Source: Desarmillaria ectypa (lineage: Eukaryota > Basidiomycota > Agaricomycetes > Agaricales > Physalacriaceae). From it: a DNA stretch of 64,000 bases. The notes beneath the pieces were generated by a model that saw nothing but the letters and a program-made list of their open reading frames with translations, ran no database searches and had not been told where the DNA came from. The translations under genes and the position numbers were made by a program. Where the stretch lies: the NCBI GenBank assembly GCA_030407005.1, contig JAUDYN010000008.1, positions 1,116,001-1,180,000 on the forward strand. The letters run 5' to 3'. Below are positions 31,076 to 42,400 of the stretch, in pieces (position 1 is the first letter of the stretch; each line of letters begins with the position of its first letter).

Positions 31076-31902
31076 ATGCCTTTGGCCTCGGAAAAACCTG
31101 TCTGCATGCACTGTAAGGGTACACATACCCGCTACAATGCCTATCTCATGACATGTTCGCAATGCAAGACGTCCTTCCACCATAGCAAGTCCACATTTCG
31201 TGTATTGAATATCAGTGTCCTTAACATCTACTCCTTCTAGCATGCCACCAACCTCCTCTCACCCAAGATCGCCTGACCAGCATACTCAGTGCTACATTTC
31301 ACGAAGTGCCAGACCTCGAAAATAGCCTACTGTCTTGGAAATGCGGTCGCTGCTCAGGGACGAAGGCAGCGACTTCCAGGGTATCTACCAGCCTGGGGAA
31401 ACGGCCAGCAACTGCGGCAGACCAGAGACCAGCTAAACGAGTGGCATCTGTAGAAGCGTCGCCGTCAGTCGAGGTCATCGCGATATCCAGTGACAGCGAG
31501 CCTGAGGACGCCCCCGTCCTCCCGAATTCATCTCGACGTGTCAGTCGTTGGTCATCTCCCATTGAAATAATTGATTCTCTGGCTCCATCCCCCCGAACGC
31601 ATCCACATGCCGTCCTGCCTTTTACTGATTCAATATCGGCTGTCAGAACGCGTTCACCTGTCGATGACCCTATGGATATCGACGAGGGGGCCCAAAGCGC
31701 GCCAGTTCCAGATGTGAAGCACGACATTGCGACCACCTGGTTGAGGGACATCTTCTATAAAGACCTGAATGGCGATCCTTGGGAACGAAGGAAAGATAGG
31801 CTGAGTCGCAGGTCTCGGAAAATTAGAGTAGTAGCCAAGTGTCAGAGACCCGTCGATTCTTTTTACCTCTGTACGAAGGAATGGAAGCCAAAGATTCCTT
31901 GA
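31076..31902 (+). CDS. small PHD-finger protein
   Basis: Two exons, 31076-31184 and 31241-31902, give 256 residues. Joined across the intron they form a complete C4-H-C3 zinc finger: VCMHCKG, MTCSQCKTSFHHTCHQPPL and WKCGRCSG. The CHQPPL after the His and the Trp before the last Cys pair are PHD hallmarks. PHD fingers read histone H3 tails in the nucleus. Only a 56-bp intron starting with GC (31185) and ending AG (31240) gives this frame, because the neighbouring GT at 31189 puts the finger out of frame. The rest is Ser/Asp-rich with a SUMO-interaction-like VEVIAISSDSEPED. It ends with a short basic stretch (RRKDRLSRRSRKIR) and EWKPKIP. No fuller orthology is recognised. Confidence 0.82.
31185..31240 (+). 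other. GC-AG intron in the PHD gene
   Basis: The donor is A|GCAAGT and the acceptor CTTCTAG. GCAAGT matches the usual GC-donor consensus, and the 56-bp length fits the other introns in the window. The splice restores His-x2-Cys of the PHD finger. Confidence 0.72.
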
Positions 31903-31999
31903 CGTTGTTTATAATAAATAGCAATACCTGAAGGTAGAACGGATAATACAAGTCTCGCTGCGCCACCCATTTTTGGCAAGTCACGTCTTCTCTCCGACC

Positions 32000-33230
32000 A
32001 TGGACTCAAAAGAACGAATCGATGCTGCTTGCAGCTTCCTCCTACAATCCCCACCAGGAGAAATCAACGACGTCCTCAACGGTTCTCTCCCTCCCTTCTA
32101 ACCAACAGCTCTCCGCTAATACCCTCAAAGATGTCCGAAATATCATATCCGACGACGTCAGCCTTCAAGAAGGCGTCCTCCCTGCACTGCGCGAATACAA
32201 CCTCGCCCAATTCATGACCGTGGACGTCCCTGGAACAGATCATCAAGTATGTGTCGCACTGCACGTCAATTGTTGCCTGATGCTGATATCCAACTAGTCC
32301 ATCGTGAGCGAGGCTGCGAGAGTGCCGTCGTCCGAGAACGGGAAAGAAAGGTTTCTGGATCCTCGGTCCCAGACCAGCTTCGAGTTTGATCATCTCATTC
32401 TGGTACGTTTCCTTCCTGTTATACGGGGATTAGTCCTCAGTTGTATACACAGGAAGCATCAGAGTCGCAGCCGGTGGTCCCAAATGAAGACTCAGAACCC
32501 TTCCGGTACGCTGTATACAGCCTCACAAGGACGGCTCTCTTAAATTTTCTCGCAGTTCTGCACTAGAAAATGCGACACTTCGGTATCTCTCTGCCCACTT
32601 TCACGACGGCGTCTCCTCAGTGTTCTCGAGCACCAAATCCCCAAACCAGTTCGTCGTACAAATCGTCGCGAACAGGTACAATCCATCAAACTACTGGTGC
32701 GTGTCCGTCTTTATTCCTTGGGCTCTGGATCTTAACCATCGCACAGGTCAGGACGATGGCGGTCAGAGTACGTCGTCGATCTCAACGAACACAAGGTCGA
32801 TGGAAAGGTGATGGTCAACGTGCATTATTACGAGCAGGGAAACGTCAGTGGATGCCTCCGTCTCATGCCATGTCATTTTCATCTGTCTATAGGTGCAACT
32901 CGCTACGACACACGACATTTCAATAACTCTCCCCTCTGCCATTGTCACCTCCTCTCCGGGCATTTCCACGACCAAAATTCTGGCCCTCATTGAGTCAGAA
33001 GAAAGCAAGTTCCAGTCAATATTGAACAACACCTATCAAGATATGGGCGAGAAGACATTCAAAGGCCTGAGACGCGCCTTGCCTCTTACCAGGCAGAAGC
33101 TGGATTGGGATAAGGCATTCTCTCACTTTCTTTTCGTTACTCATAACACTTATATCCCCGTTCTCAGGTTCTTGGCTACAAGCTTGGTGCAGAGCTGTCC
33201 TCGAGTAAAGGTGTTTTTGGCAGTTCTTAG
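32000..33230 (+). CDS. CAP1: F-actin-capping protein subunit alpha
   Basis: The start at 32000 opens MDSKERIDAACSFLLQSPPG, a typical CapZ alpha N-terminus. Exons then read NDVRNIISDDVSLQEGVLPA, REYNLAQFMTVDVPG, FLDPRSQTSFEFDHL, ATLRYLSAHFHDGVSSVFSS, NYWSGRWRSEYVVDLNEHKV, GKVMVNVHYYEQGNVQL and FKGLRRALPLTRQKLDWDK. The protein ends VLGYKLGAELSSSKGVFGS with stop at 33228-33230. The alpha subunit pairs with beta to cap actin barbed ends and control cortical patches. The C-terminal tentacle, important for capping, depends on removing a 53-bp GC-AG intron at 33115-33167. Without that splice the frame runs on to 33261 with an unrelated tail. The gene is convergent with isocitrate lyase, stops 192 bp apart. 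Confidence 0.92.
33115..33167 (+). other. GC-AG intron before the last exon of the capping protein gene
   Basis: After codons for LDWDK the next bases are GCATTC, with no GT nearby, and the acceptor is TTCTCAG at 33161-33167. Removing these 53 bases gives the family C-terminus VLGYKLG, equivalent to I-L-S-Y-K in animals. The donor is a weak GC site (AAG|GCATTC). Confidence 0.65.
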
Positions 33231-33422
33231 ACCGGCAAGTATACGACAAATCCAATTGTAGTCTTTTACACCTTGCGGTGTTGTAATTCAGGTGCTCAAC
33301 ATTCTGTTAGTCGTGTGTATGCAGGTTCAATTTTTGTACATCCGATGGATCATATACATGTGTGTGCGAAGGTGCGTTATTATATCAAGTAATATCGTCC
33401 GGGACTACGTCGTCTAAATCTA

Positions 33423-35305
33423 TTAGAGCTTCGAAGTGAACTGCGACTCCGTGACACCAGCACCCATGGCAGAAGTAGAGGAGACACCTCCAGTGACGGT
33501 TTTGATCAGGTTGTCTGCGTAATCAGCACCACTCCACTATTTGCTCGTCAGCGATCATGTCTCGAGCTTTGATACCAAAGAATTGTACCTTTTGGTGAGT
33601 GAGGACGTCGGTACCGAGTTCTCTCTCCTTGCGTTGCACGATCTCAACGTAGGCCTTCATACCGGTCTTGGCAAAGTTCTGCGCGAACAAGTCGGATATA
33701 TACGCGTTGGAATGCAAGCCACCGAGCTGCAAATCGTACATGAGTCACATACCAAAACACTCGGACCGTGCGACTTACAGTGATGAATTGCCAGACAAAG
33801 CCGAGTTTTCCCAACTGCCATACGAAGGACTCCATGTCCTTCTCACCCAAACCAGCAGCATCCCAGTTGAATGACGGACTCAAATTGTATGCTAACCAGT
33901 GTCCTGGTCGGGCAGCATGGACGCCAGCAGCAAACTCCTTTGCTTGTGAGAGAATAGGCTTCTTGGTCTCCATCCACAACAAATCGGCGTAGGGAGCAAA
34001 GGCGACGGCGCGGTTAATGGCACATTGAGTGCCGCCCTGGTATCGGTAGTAACCTTCACGCGTCCTCGGTGAGTCCCAATCCCAATAAGGCACTGTCTTC
34101 AAGCCATACTGCTTCTGGGCAATTTCAACTGCTGATGGCCATGACGCATGGGCGACGGTCGAAAGGAATTTGCTGACTGTTGCCGAGCTAACACCTTGCT
34201 TGCTCAAGGCATCACCAAGAGTCTTGGCGAATAATTGAAGGTTAGCGGAGGCTATCCACTGGTCTTCAATTGCTTGAAGCTGGTCGCCGTTCTTGCCTGC
34301 ACGCTCGGCTTCCACCATGACGGAGTTTAGAGGAGGGAGTGAAGGGTTAGTGGAGCCAAGAATGAACGCGTGATCGCGATCATCAATGTTGGAGGTGATA
34401 AGGGTGGCTGCTTCGGAGTCGGTTCTGGCGACAGCAAGGTTTTCGACACCCATAATATCATATTGGAGACGGATGGCGACAAGTCGGTTGATATGTTCGG
34501 AGATGGGCACCAAGACTTTACCAGCCATGTGTCCACACTTCTTCGTTCCGGGCGCCTGATCCTCGACGTGAATTCCAGCAGCACCCTTCTCGACGAACAT
34601 CTTCGTGAGCTTTATAATCGCAGTCAAGCCTCCGTGACCGGTGTCGGCATCAGCAACGATGGGGCGGAGGTAGTCGATAATAGGAGTTTTAGCGAGCTGA
34701 GCATCAGTCATATTGGAGCGAGCTTCGTGCTGCTTGCGGTCATGGAAGAGCTGGGCCATGAACAGTTGTTCAACCTTGTTGGGCACCGTGTTTGAAGGGT
34801 AGTCTGTAGTTGTGATTCGTGAGTCATGATGAGTCGGAGTTATCCTGGAGGCGCACCTGCAAGGTCCGGTCCGGGTTCATTGGTGCTGGACGCGGTACTC
34901 GACGATTGCCAGCCAGAAACATAGACAGTCTCAAGGTACTTGGCCATCTGCGTAACCTGGACAGTGTCAAGACTGTATAAAAGTTGTTAACAATTTTTAA
35001 AAAAAATGACGACAGGGCGACTTACGCTCCATAGGTGTGTGATGGTGTCCCCCTCTTGGCATGTTCGCTGAGCAGTGACCAGAGCTTCTTGCCTTGAATA
35101 TTGGAAGGGTGTTCAATGGGTATCGTGCCGCGCTTGGCAACGACCTGTGCGGCGGTATATGGGCGCGTTACTCGTGCAAAACGAGGACTCTACACGATGC
35201 AGCACGTTAGTATGGGGGACAAACAAAGCAAGCGGAGACGAGTACCTTCCACCATTCCTCTACTTTCCTGACCTCCTCAGCAAACGCGGCTCTCTCGCTG
35301 GACAT
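33423..35305 (-). CDS. ICL1: isocitrate lyase, peroxisomal form
   Basis: Isocitrate lyase cleaves isocitrate to glyoxylate and succinate in the glyoxylate cycle, allowing growth on C2 compounds and fatty acids. The start at 35305 opens [20 protein letters not shown] (exon 1: 35246-35305), followed by [20 protein letters not shown]. Key regions are [11 protein letters not shown] (substrate-binding Asp), the catalytic loop [11 protein letters not shown] with its active-site Cys, and [12 protein letters not shown]. Then follow the C-terminal blocks [19 protein letters not shown] and [14 protein letters not shown], ending [11 protein letters not shown] with stop at 33423-33425. The last three residues, SKL, are a canonical PTS1 signal, so the enzyme is predicted to be peroxisomal (glyoxysomal). 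Four or five short introns are present. Length and motif order match the ~530-residue eukaryotic enzyme. Confidence 0.95.
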
Positions 35306-35740
35306 TTTATGGGATATGGTTGGTATGGATAAGATGGTAGTAGTAGGAGGACAAGATGTATTTAGCGGCTTCCCCGCATTTTCAGTCTTAAGCCGGTACC
35401 CCTTTTTTCCCGGTACAGACGGAACATGTGATTCCGTCCTTCCCTAAATGATAAACACCGATTTACTCCGACGGGGTTCCTACGTTTCACCCCAGTTTCC
35501 TCGTGCATTTGGGATCAGGTGTGTGTCTCGTTCTCAACAGAAATCGTTCGTGTACGAGTAAATATATTTTATTACATACAATATCAGTGCTGTGGGATGT
35601 TAGATGGGTAAGCGGAGGAAACCCTCCGAAGTTAGTAGCTTTTTGCACGGGGGCCCGTAACCTTCCGACCTCCCGCATCCCCCGTTTCGCATCGCTGTGG
35701 TGCAATCTTCTACAGTGGTTATCACGGAGTGGCGCTACCG

Positions 35741-37476
35741 CTACCGTCTATCACCATCATATATCAATCCCGCGAGCCCATATCGAACAACAAAGCCTAA
35801 AATACTTCCGGCAACCTTGGAAAACACGGGGAACATCAATAATCCACCACTGTACGAATGGTTTTGACATCACCTGGGAGCACATCAGAACCTTCACAAG
35901 GCTCTTCTCGCCCATCGGACCGAGATGGAGCAAGAAGAAGTTTAGAATGGTCAAATTCGTCGTTTCTAGTATCACTCCAGAAATCGGGTGTATGGTAATC
36001 TCCGTCAGCCTGAGCGTGGACATAAGCTTTAATACCGTGGTTGTTAATTCAGATGGGGGACGTAGAAACACGGCCTTAGACGGATGGAGGAGGTTTGTCT
36101 CCGCGTCGAACCTGATCACTTGTCCATCAAAAGCCTCAAGAAAAGCATTGTCTAGACTTACCTAGGAACCCTGTGCCGAGGACACGGCACCAAGCCGAAC
36201 AATTGAGGACATGAGAGTAGAAAGTTGAACACCTGCGGAATAAAAAAGAGCAGCAGGGTCTTGGAAAAATGCGCTTGAATGCCCACGACGGCAAAGGCCA
36301 TTCCCGTGACATAGCACAGCGTATCTCCGGGAAACACTCTGGCAGGGTACCTAAATCCTCATTAGCATATTTTCACTTCCAAGGCAAAGAAACTACTACC
36401 AGTTATGATATAAGAAGCCTAAGCAAACAGCCACGAGCGGCATCATGAAGTACAGGCTAAGCAGGTGTCTTTCCACGAGCACCTTGCTTCCATAGGCCAT
36501 CCCAGCGCTCCAAACGCCGCCGAATTCAAGCTCGGTATTATTCCCCAGCAGGTGAAGTGGTAAACGGAATCCCATTCGCCACGGAAGATAGAGAAGGTCG
36601 TTCAAGATGACGGATGCCGCGATGATCAGTGCTTGGCTGACTTCGGATCCATTGATTCCAGCAATGATGTTGATACTATTGGTCGCAAAAGTGGAGAGTA
36701 GAGACATGTAAACGTAATATAGAGGCCCTACAGTGCGAGGTAAGAGACCAGCTGACACTGAATATATTACAAGAAATTACCGAGGTTCACCAAGGTCCCA
36801 AAGGCCCATCGGAGAGGAAGGGGGACAACGACATGTGTGTTGCCCCGCGCAGCAAAGTACACAATCAGAAGGGGTATGGAAGCGATTATCGGGACGGGAA
36901 GCTTGTGACGCCATCGTATGTCGAAAACATCATCCAGAAAACCGAGTAGAGTGGCGATAAGGAGGGAAAGAATAGATGAAAGGTAAACGGACAGCTATAA
37001 TAACGTTGGAAGTCGACTCAAAACACCAAATTGGAACCGTACTTGATGGAGAGGGAACTCGGCAACAGATATGCCTTCGTGCGTGGTCGTTTTTTGAGAC
37101 AGAGAGTCCGAGAATGCGAATGGTATAAAGAGGAGCAGAGTCAGGATGTAAACCGATGCACAAACAAGTCCAAGGCTCTCTGGGCTGCAATGACTTGAGA
37201 ACAAAGCTAGAGCATACAGAATAGAGCATACATTGGCGTGTGGTATACTTTCAACAAGTCCTTTCCCTTAAAATTCGCCTTGACAAAGGTGGGCCCGAGT
37301 GCAGGAACCAAATACAATGTTGCCAAGAACGCGAATATCGAGAATCCAAAGCAGGTGTATAGAGCAGGAAGGGGAGGTACTGGGTCGAGCAATGGCCTGA
37401 TGACGAACCATGCTGCAACAGGCAGCAGCCCAAGTAACAATATCGACGGCAGTGGTCGGGGCGCCAGTTCCACCAT
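35741..37476 (-). CDS. ALG7: ALG7, UDP-GlcNAc:dolichyl-phosphate GlcNAc-1-phosphate transferase
   Basis: This is the first enzyme of N-glycan assembly on the cytosolic face of the ER. It makes GlcNAc-PP-dolichol and is the target of tunicamycin in the family. It starts at 37476 with [20 protein letters not shown] and contains about ten membrane segments. Catalytic-loop motifs are visible: [19 protein letters not shown] (DDxxD-type), [11 protein letters not shown] (substrate loop), [14 protein letters not shown] and [11 protein letters not shown]. The C-terminus, [20 protein letters not shown] followed after an intron (near 35812-35867) by [20 protein letters not shown], ends at stop 35741-35743. 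That last intron joins the expected final membrane helix. The start codon is only 67 bp from the next gene's preferred start on the opposite strand. Confidence 0.93.
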
Positions 37477-37543
37477 GGGCGTTTAGAGAAGCATGAGGTC
37501 AAGCGCAGTCGTGTCAAGACGTGTCGTGGTCACGCGTTTGGCA
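37477..37543. promoter_or_regulatory. very short divergent intergenic region between ALG7 and SET-Tad3
   Basis: Only 67 bases separate the ATG of ALG7 (37476, minus) from the preferred ATG of the SET-Tad3 gene (37544, plus). If the upstream in-frame ATG at 37493 is used, 16 bases remain. Promoters or 5' UTRs must overlap the opposing coding regions. No TATA box is seen. Confidence 0.6.
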
Positions 37544-39193
37544 ATGTCCTCTCCTTCGGCACCCGAGCACCTGAATACTACAGGATGTCGCATACAATAC
37601 TCGGAAGGCAAAGGTCGTGGCGTATACGGTAGGCAATGCATTTTCGTTCCTTCTCGATACCCTCATATTTCTTTCTCAGCTTCTCGGTTCATTGCAAAGC
37701 GGACGCTTATTGAAATCAGTCCCATTCTCTTGTTATCAAAGGAGGAATACGAATCGCACGGCAGACACACTGTTCTCGACCATTACACATTCAAGTGCAA
37801 GGATGGGCGGATGGCTCTAGCTTTGGGGCTTGGTGCGTTGTTTTATTTTTATTTTCTTTCTCTGTTCGTGCTAACAAGCCCAAGGATAGGCTCTCTGTTC
37901 AACCATTCTGATCCTCCTAATGTCACCTACGAAGTCGACCTTACAACAGATTCCATACGATATACCACCGTTCGTGATATCGAGCCTGGCGAAGAGCTAT
38001 GCATCTTCTACGGTCACAAACTCTGGTTTCAGCCTGTCGAATTTGACAGCCAGGCCACCGAGGGATCTGAGGCAGAAGAGGCCCTTCCTATGTCTGCTAA
38101 TATCCAAAACTACGACGCTGAAGATAATCTTCCCTTCTTCAAAATCAAGCCGCCTCCAGATGAAGAAGACCTAGCAAGCATAAGAACCAGTAAGATATTT
38201 CCCCCACCTTAGCTAGGCACGCTAATTAACGACTCTACTACCTAGTTCAAGCCTGGGCGGTAGATATCCCGGAACCAAGACACACAACTTCAATGCTCAA
38301 GTAATGCCAGTGAACTTTTCGACAATATTTCTTGCTGAATAGACTTCTGGTAGATGGCTCAAGCAAGCTGGTCTCGATACCAACGATCTAGGTCATCTTA
38401 AACGCGTTCAAAAGCAGGATGGCAGAACGCGACTCTTGTTGACGGCATTACCCACATGCCCTTCGCCTCCGGCAGACTTCAACCTGCCTGAACCCATCCA
38501 GCTCCCAGTACCAACGTCCGCTGCTCTTACGCCTACCTCCCTTGCACTCAAATCAAGTTACTGGCCTACCATATACGCTCCACGTCGGAAAGGCGAAACT
38601 GAGCCTTGGTCACAAGGCAAAGTGGCCTGGGCACGAAATGCGATGAGCCTGGCCGTCGCCACAGCGCTGAGAGCTCAAGAAAACGGAGAAGTTGTTCATT
38701 TTCTGCGTTGTAATTCTTTCGACTGAGTGTCCTTCAGCTACCCATCGCAGCACATGTACCCATTCCCTATGAGATCGATAACGAAGATGCTATTCCGGTA
38801 ACCGCCACAGCTTCAGATACGCGGACATCGACGCGCCATCCTTTGCGCCACTGTGTGCCCAATCTCGTAAGGGACATCGTGGATCGATACCACGAGGCGA
38901 GAAGACGATCGTCGCCTCCCCTTGATTCTGTGAAGAATGGAACCAATTATCTCCTTACTTCTCTCTCGCTTTTCATTACGCATGAACCTTGTGTGATGTG
39001 TAGCATGGCATTGCTGCACTCCCGTGTTAAAGAGGTGTTTTATCTCATACCAATGGAGAAGACAGGCGGGTGCGGCGGGTTGACCTGTTTACCCACTCTG
39101 CCCGGAGTAAACCATAGATTCACTATCTGGAGATGGCGAGATGGGGACCTTGACATAGATCGTATTCGAATACACGAAAACAGTGATGCATAA
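37544..39193 (+). CDS. TAD3: SET-domain/Tad3 fusion (tRNA adenosine-34 deaminase subunit)
   Basis: One spliced frame encodes two domains. Residues ~10-140 form a SET domain: GCRIQYSEGKGRGVYG, ISPILLLSKEEYES, LGSLFNHSDPPNVTYEVDLT and RDIEPGEELCIFYGHKLWF. Introns at about 37632-37681 and 37837-37890 give this reading. The frame continues through FFKIKPPPDEEDLASIRT, and an intron ending near 38247 joins it directly to IQAWAVDIPEPRHTTSMLKW and GHLKRVQK, the usual Tad3 N-terminus. The deaminase part follows with RHPLRHCVPNLV and ITHEPCVMCSMALLHSRV, ending at stop 39191-39193. Tad3 pairs with Tad2 to convert A34 to inosine in tRNA. The catalytic Glu is replaced (H-C-V instead of H-A-E), as expected for the non-catalytic Tad3 subunit, while zinc ligands H and PCxxC are kept. 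The SET part could be a protein methyltransferase; its target is unknown. An upstream in-frame ATG exists at 37493. Confidence 0.85.
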
Positions 39194-39420
39194 CCATCGA
39201 TCTAAGAAACATTATAAACTCTGTTACGTTTGAATCTAATGCAGAATAGTAAGAAATGATAACGTATCAGCACCCAAGCATGTACGGTAAAGTAATACAA
39301 GTATTGTAAAAGTTGACCCGTCAAAGTAATGGACGCGATATAATGATATAATGATGATGCAAGGTGACGAAAAGAACAAAATACAGTGTGGATGATGAAA
39401 ATAGAGATTAGGACGGGATA

Positions 39421-42400
39421 TTACCATTTAGCCTTGCGTTTGCCTCCTTTGCCGCCGCCGCGGGCTTTGCCCTTAGCCTGTCCTACCACCGCAGGAGCAG
39501 GCGTCGTCTCAACTTCGACGATATCCACTTCACTATCGGACGACTCGATCATCGTTATGTCGTCCCTCTCCTTCTCTTTTTCTTTCTCCTTACCCTTCCA
39601 TACGCGCCATTCCTTTGACAGCTCCAACAGCTGGTCTCTAAGACTTTCCCTCATGCCACCAATATCCTCAGCCTTCCACACCACCTTACGATCCTTTTGC
39701 ATGTTACTGCCCCCCTTAGGCTGCGAAGTGCGTTAGCGACTTGGATACTGCATAAAGAGACAAGCTAAGCAATACGAACAGCTGTAATGATACTGCAGTA
39801 TCGTGCAGGATCGGACATGAAAGTTTGTGCGAAGTGTATAAGATAGATACCGCAGTCGCAAAAATTGGGTTGTACGGGTACCTATATCACTGTCAGCCAC
39901 TGGTTGAACATCGTTCATTCCACTTACTAATGCCTGCCTCCCAATCGGTTTGCTCGAAATTTCGATCCCCTTCTTGTCTATCGCTTCTAGTCGGAGGTAA
40001 TTCCCTAGCACACTGATTACCCTAGGATGTCGAGAACCGAGAGAGTCCATTGTGAAGATATACGTCCTGGAAAAATGTCAGTGCAAGACGAGTAGGTCAT
40101 TACTATGAGACGTACGAAGGGCGGCCGACAGATACCACCACTTCATCATCATTTACTTCTGCGCGCGTATCAGCATCGTCCTCGGCCTTGCGCTTTCGCG
40201 AAGAATAGGTCTTCAGTTTCCCTCTCTGATCCTCAGCAATGATGACAGGATCTGACTGTGGTTCCGCCTTCCGTTTGCCCTTTTTGTCAGACGACGCGTA
40301 GAACCGTGATGGTGATATCCCCCCAGGGCAGGAGACAGACTCTTCGATACGGGCAGAGGCAGAGTCAACATTCTCATCACCGTCGAATAAAGAATAGGCA
40401 GTGTCAACATCGATTACATATGACCGTTCTCCTTCAAACCGGGGTGACAAGGTTTGATATTCACTCCTGAAGGCTGTTAGTTGTGCCTCATCGGATCGGG
40501 TGTTTTCGTCCTCGGGTACGAAATTACTAGACTGTGCCTGCGGAGGGTCGTCAGCTGTGAGTGAAAGAGATCTACGCCGAAAGTCTGCGGGTATTTCTTC
40601 GTCAATATCCATGTTGGTGTCATCATCTGGCGGTTCATGCATGCCCACATCATGTACTTCAGTGATTGACCTTTCAATGGGATCTTCCCCAATGGTGCAT
40701 GATTCAGATAAACGCAGGAGTTCTTCCACATCATGGGTCTCTTGTGCTTCGCTAGAGAAAACGTGGGCAGAGGTAGGACTGTCATCAAGAGTAGCTTCGG
40801 GAGAGATCTCTCGAGGTGGGTCCGCTAGAGGAGAGTCTGAAGTCGCATTTGATTGTCGTGTTCGACCACGCGTTGCTGGAAACTTTGTTTCAAGAGGAGG
40901 CAAAAGAATGTGTTCGGGTTGATAGATAATCGCAAGGTACCAGTGAAAACTATGAGGCAAGTTGTGTCACTGGTCATAAATTAAGGAAAGGCGACATACT
41001 TCTCGTTAATGGGCACGATTATATACTTCTTCGCGAAGATATCAGTCTTGGAAGTCCAGCGACGCACGGCATTATAACCCTCGTCGCTACTGGAAATGAC
41101 AGTCAATCATAAACCACGAGGGTCTGACAGAAGCCTACTTCTTCACGCTTAACTTCTTATAGAAGAAAGAACTAAATACGTAGGTGTCGTTGGCGAGTTC
41201 TGGGTTTTCTCTCTCCAATCTCGAGTGCCACATCCTGAGGAAGGGTGAGAAACGAATGGCGGAGAGGAAATATTTATACTTCAGTCCAAGTTCTATCAGG
41301 TTATCGTTGAGGTACTCGCTTGGCCCCAATCGGTTGAGATCACTTTTGCTGAGATTAACTCCCCCCGTTGTCCCCCACGGATACACCAGGATTCTTGACT
41401 ACAATTAGCCACTGAATAGCAAGCAAATAAAGAATACAGACAGCTCATCAGGCTCCTCTTCCGGAGGTTTGGTTCGCGCGTCGGAGTGACGAGTCGAACG
41501 GCGCGGCACGGATATCCTGATCATATCATATAGATAAGTGAACATCTAAAAAAATGACGATCTCACGATTCTTGAGTTGGTTCATTGACTACTGTGCTGC
41601 TGGACTTGGCCTTTCCATTCGTATGAGGTTGGCGTATATTCTGTTGACCTGACTCTAACCTGTAGATGATATTCAACTAGTAGTCCCACAAGGAAGGAGA
41701 CGAAACAGACATGTGCGACGTTGATGTTGAAGAGACGAATTCTATCGGGGGTGGTGACCAGCTATCTCGTGCAGCGTCAACATCGACTGGGCCTGTTTCA
41801 GGTGCACAGGCAGCATTCCATAGAGCATTCTCATGCCTGGATACACAAGATTCAATACCTCCCTATTGGAGAAAGAGGTGCACCGGATCGCACCTAACAA
41901 TACTACTGTCTTTGATATTTGCCTGAAACCACGCCAACGTGGCATCGAACGCGGACCCATGCCATTTAGGATGTCCCTTGTCAAACCTTACACAGATTTG
42001 GCCCCTTTGCCCTTTATCGCCTGGGTTTCTGGATAAGAACAATCCAGAAGCGAAAGGAGAAGACAGACCAGGGACAAATGTCGCCTTTTTATTGACGCGC
42101 GCCCCTTCATCATACGTTGACCGCAGGGTAAAAACGGGATGCTCCCTTTCCCGTTCCATACCCTGTCAACTATCAGCATAGGTCGTACAAAGCTGAAGAT
42201 AACCGACCTGAAATTGATTAACATCACGGTCAATTTTGAAAATCCTTGGCTTTGACAATGAGCGCCCATTTTTAAGCTCGAAAGTGCCCCTTTTCTTGTT
42301 ACAGTGGATAGTGCATTTCTCTTCTACATGCTCCGTACCAAGCATATAGTCCTTCAAAGGCAACATCCATTCGCCCTCAATTCTTTCCCCGGCCCGATGT

